DNA of 28,082 nucleotides from a virus: IMG/VR virus record IMGVR_UViG_3300037278_000784, positions 1 through 28,082 of that record; one strand, 5' to 3'. The notes below the pieces were generated by a model. It was not told where the DNA came from. It did no database searches and was given only the letters and a program-made list of their open reading frames with translations. The position numbers and the translations under genes were made by a program. This document shows positions 27,379 to 28,082 of the stretch, in pieces; position 1 is the stretch's first letter; the number at the start of each line of letters is the position of its first letter.

Positions 27379-27421
27379 AAAATTTCCTTTCTGTTAGCAT
27401 ACAGAAAAATTGAGGTTATAT

Positions 27422-28082
27422 ATGGCAAAACATAGTCGTCGCCATGCGCATCATGGGCAAGATAAACATAAAGAAGATACGAGAGTTCCCCCTTCTGTAG
27501 GAGGGTTTGGCCGAAAGAGAAGGAAAGAGGCTGAAATTGCTTACCTACGTCAAAAGCAGCGTGAGGATATAGAAAAAAGAAAGAAAAAGGGAGTAGAGCT
27601 CACGCATGATCAAAAGAAATTAGAAAGAAAAGAAAAAAGAGCTGAGAAAAGAGAGAAAGACAGTGATACAGCATCAATTAAGCTAGAAGCTGGAAGAAAA
27701 TACCCTCACCTGCAAAGAATACAAACTTTAGACAAACAACAAAAAGATATTCTTCGCAACTGGGGGAAGAAACAACCTGTAGAGAAGTGGGAGGAGCCTA
27801 GGGCTGCTAGAGACATAAGGCATGTGTTGCAACATGCTGGGAGGAAAGGGCCTCCAGAGCATCCACTAGAAAAACATGCTACCAATAGACTAAGAAAGGA
27901 TATAGATAAAAAAGAAAAAAAATCTTCGTTGGAAAAAGCTGGAAGAAAATTTCTTAAGCACGGAATGAAAGAAGGCCTTCCAGAGCATCCCACTGAAAGA
28001 GCAGGGAATAGTTTCCTTCAAAGGATGCTTAGCCAAAGCCCAGAAGAAATTTTAGCTGGTCATGGACAATATCAAGACCAAG
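27422..28082 (+). CDS. Basic virion protein, N-terminal part (3' end outside window)
   Basis: Open to the last base of the window, at least 220 residues. ATG 27422 has GAGG seven bases upstream. Extremely charged: MAKHSRRHAHHGQDKHKEDT, then KRRKEAEIAYLRQKQREDIE and KLERKEKRAEKREKDS. A repeated module A: LEAGRK, then B: HAGRKGPPEHPLEKHATNR, and C: KAGRKFLKHGMKEGLPEHPT, shares AGRK...PEHP. The last residues, FLQRMLSQSPEEILAGHGQY, resemble the start of a common internal or injected-protein region in short-tailed phages. An internal DNA-associated or ejection role is inferred. Confidence 0.65.
   Translation, partial: MAKHSRRHAHHGQDKHKEDTRVPPSVGGFGRKRRKEAEIAYLRQKQREDIEKRKKKGVELTHDQKKLERKEKRAEKREKDSDTASIKLEAGRKYPHLQRIQTLDKQQKDILRNWGKKQPVEKWEEPRAARDIRHVLQHAGRKGPPEHPLEKHATNRLRKDIDKKEKKSSLEKAGRKFLKHGMKEGLPEHPTERAGNSFLQRMLSQSPEEILAGHGQYQDQ

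Noticed and set aside
1-28082. CRISPR arrays, IS elements, tRNA genes
   Set aside because: No regularly spaced direct repeats of suitable length, no transposase motifs and no cloverleaf with T-arm were seen on either strand.

Overview
The window is an unbroken stretch of a double-stranded DNA tailed-phage genome with a P22-like short-tail (podovirus) layout. The evidence is a PBSX-type large terminase, a P22-like portal with a glutamine-rich tail, a scaffold and capsid pair, a gp4-like adaptor and a gp10-like tail hub. Both ends cut through genes, so this is part of a longer or circular genome. No integrase, repressor of known type, endolysin, tRNA, IS element or CRISPR array is visible. Genes are dense, small and often overlap by ATGA or TAATG. 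Strong AGGAGG-type ribosome sites and a lipobox protein point to a bacterial host with an outer membrane; the host itself cannot be named from the sequence.

Layout: (1) 1-1800, plus strand: end of a C1q-like tail fibre, then small membrane, lipoprotein and coiled-coil genes that may form the lysis/spanin area. (2) 1802-4912, minus strand: RusA-like resolvase, a string of small genes and the large terminase. (3) 5050-10370, plus strand: replication and recombination (PD-(D/E)XK nuclease, Bet/RecT annealing protein, winged-helix initiator with a likely internal origin, DnaB helicase), ending in a GC-richer stretch with competing frames. (4) 10430-11478, minus strand: small accessory genes, then a divergent control region with an 8-bp-period CATGA array, then a small-terminase-like HTH gene on the plus strand. 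(5) 12065-13800, minus strand: a chain of small overlapping genes. (6) 13888-28082, plus strand: virion genes (portal, small basic proteins, scaffold, capsid, structural proteins, adaptor, hub, probable internal protein), interrupted by a decayed MT-A70 methyltransferase and a small minus-strand island (17932-18472).

The most striking feature is the major capsid gene (19465-21006). It is split by two related group I introns of 211 and 383 nt. Removing them restores one 315-residue coat protein. P1 with a U.G pair at each 5' splice site, a terminal G on each intron, and compensatory differences between the two introns in P7, P8 and P9 all support splicing. Intron 2 carries an extra cysteine-rich 66-codon reading frame.

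Other non-coding structure: a promoter plus three-hairpin RNA plus intrinsic terminator just before the scaffold gene (18541-18672); an iteron-like and AT-rich origin candidate inside the initiator gene (7601-7700); two hairpins that bury ribosome sites (9490-9526 and 24538-24590); and a 19-bp exact repeat shared by two distant regions. Several small reading frames look intact except for one frame change, which could be decay, programmed shifting or assembly indels.
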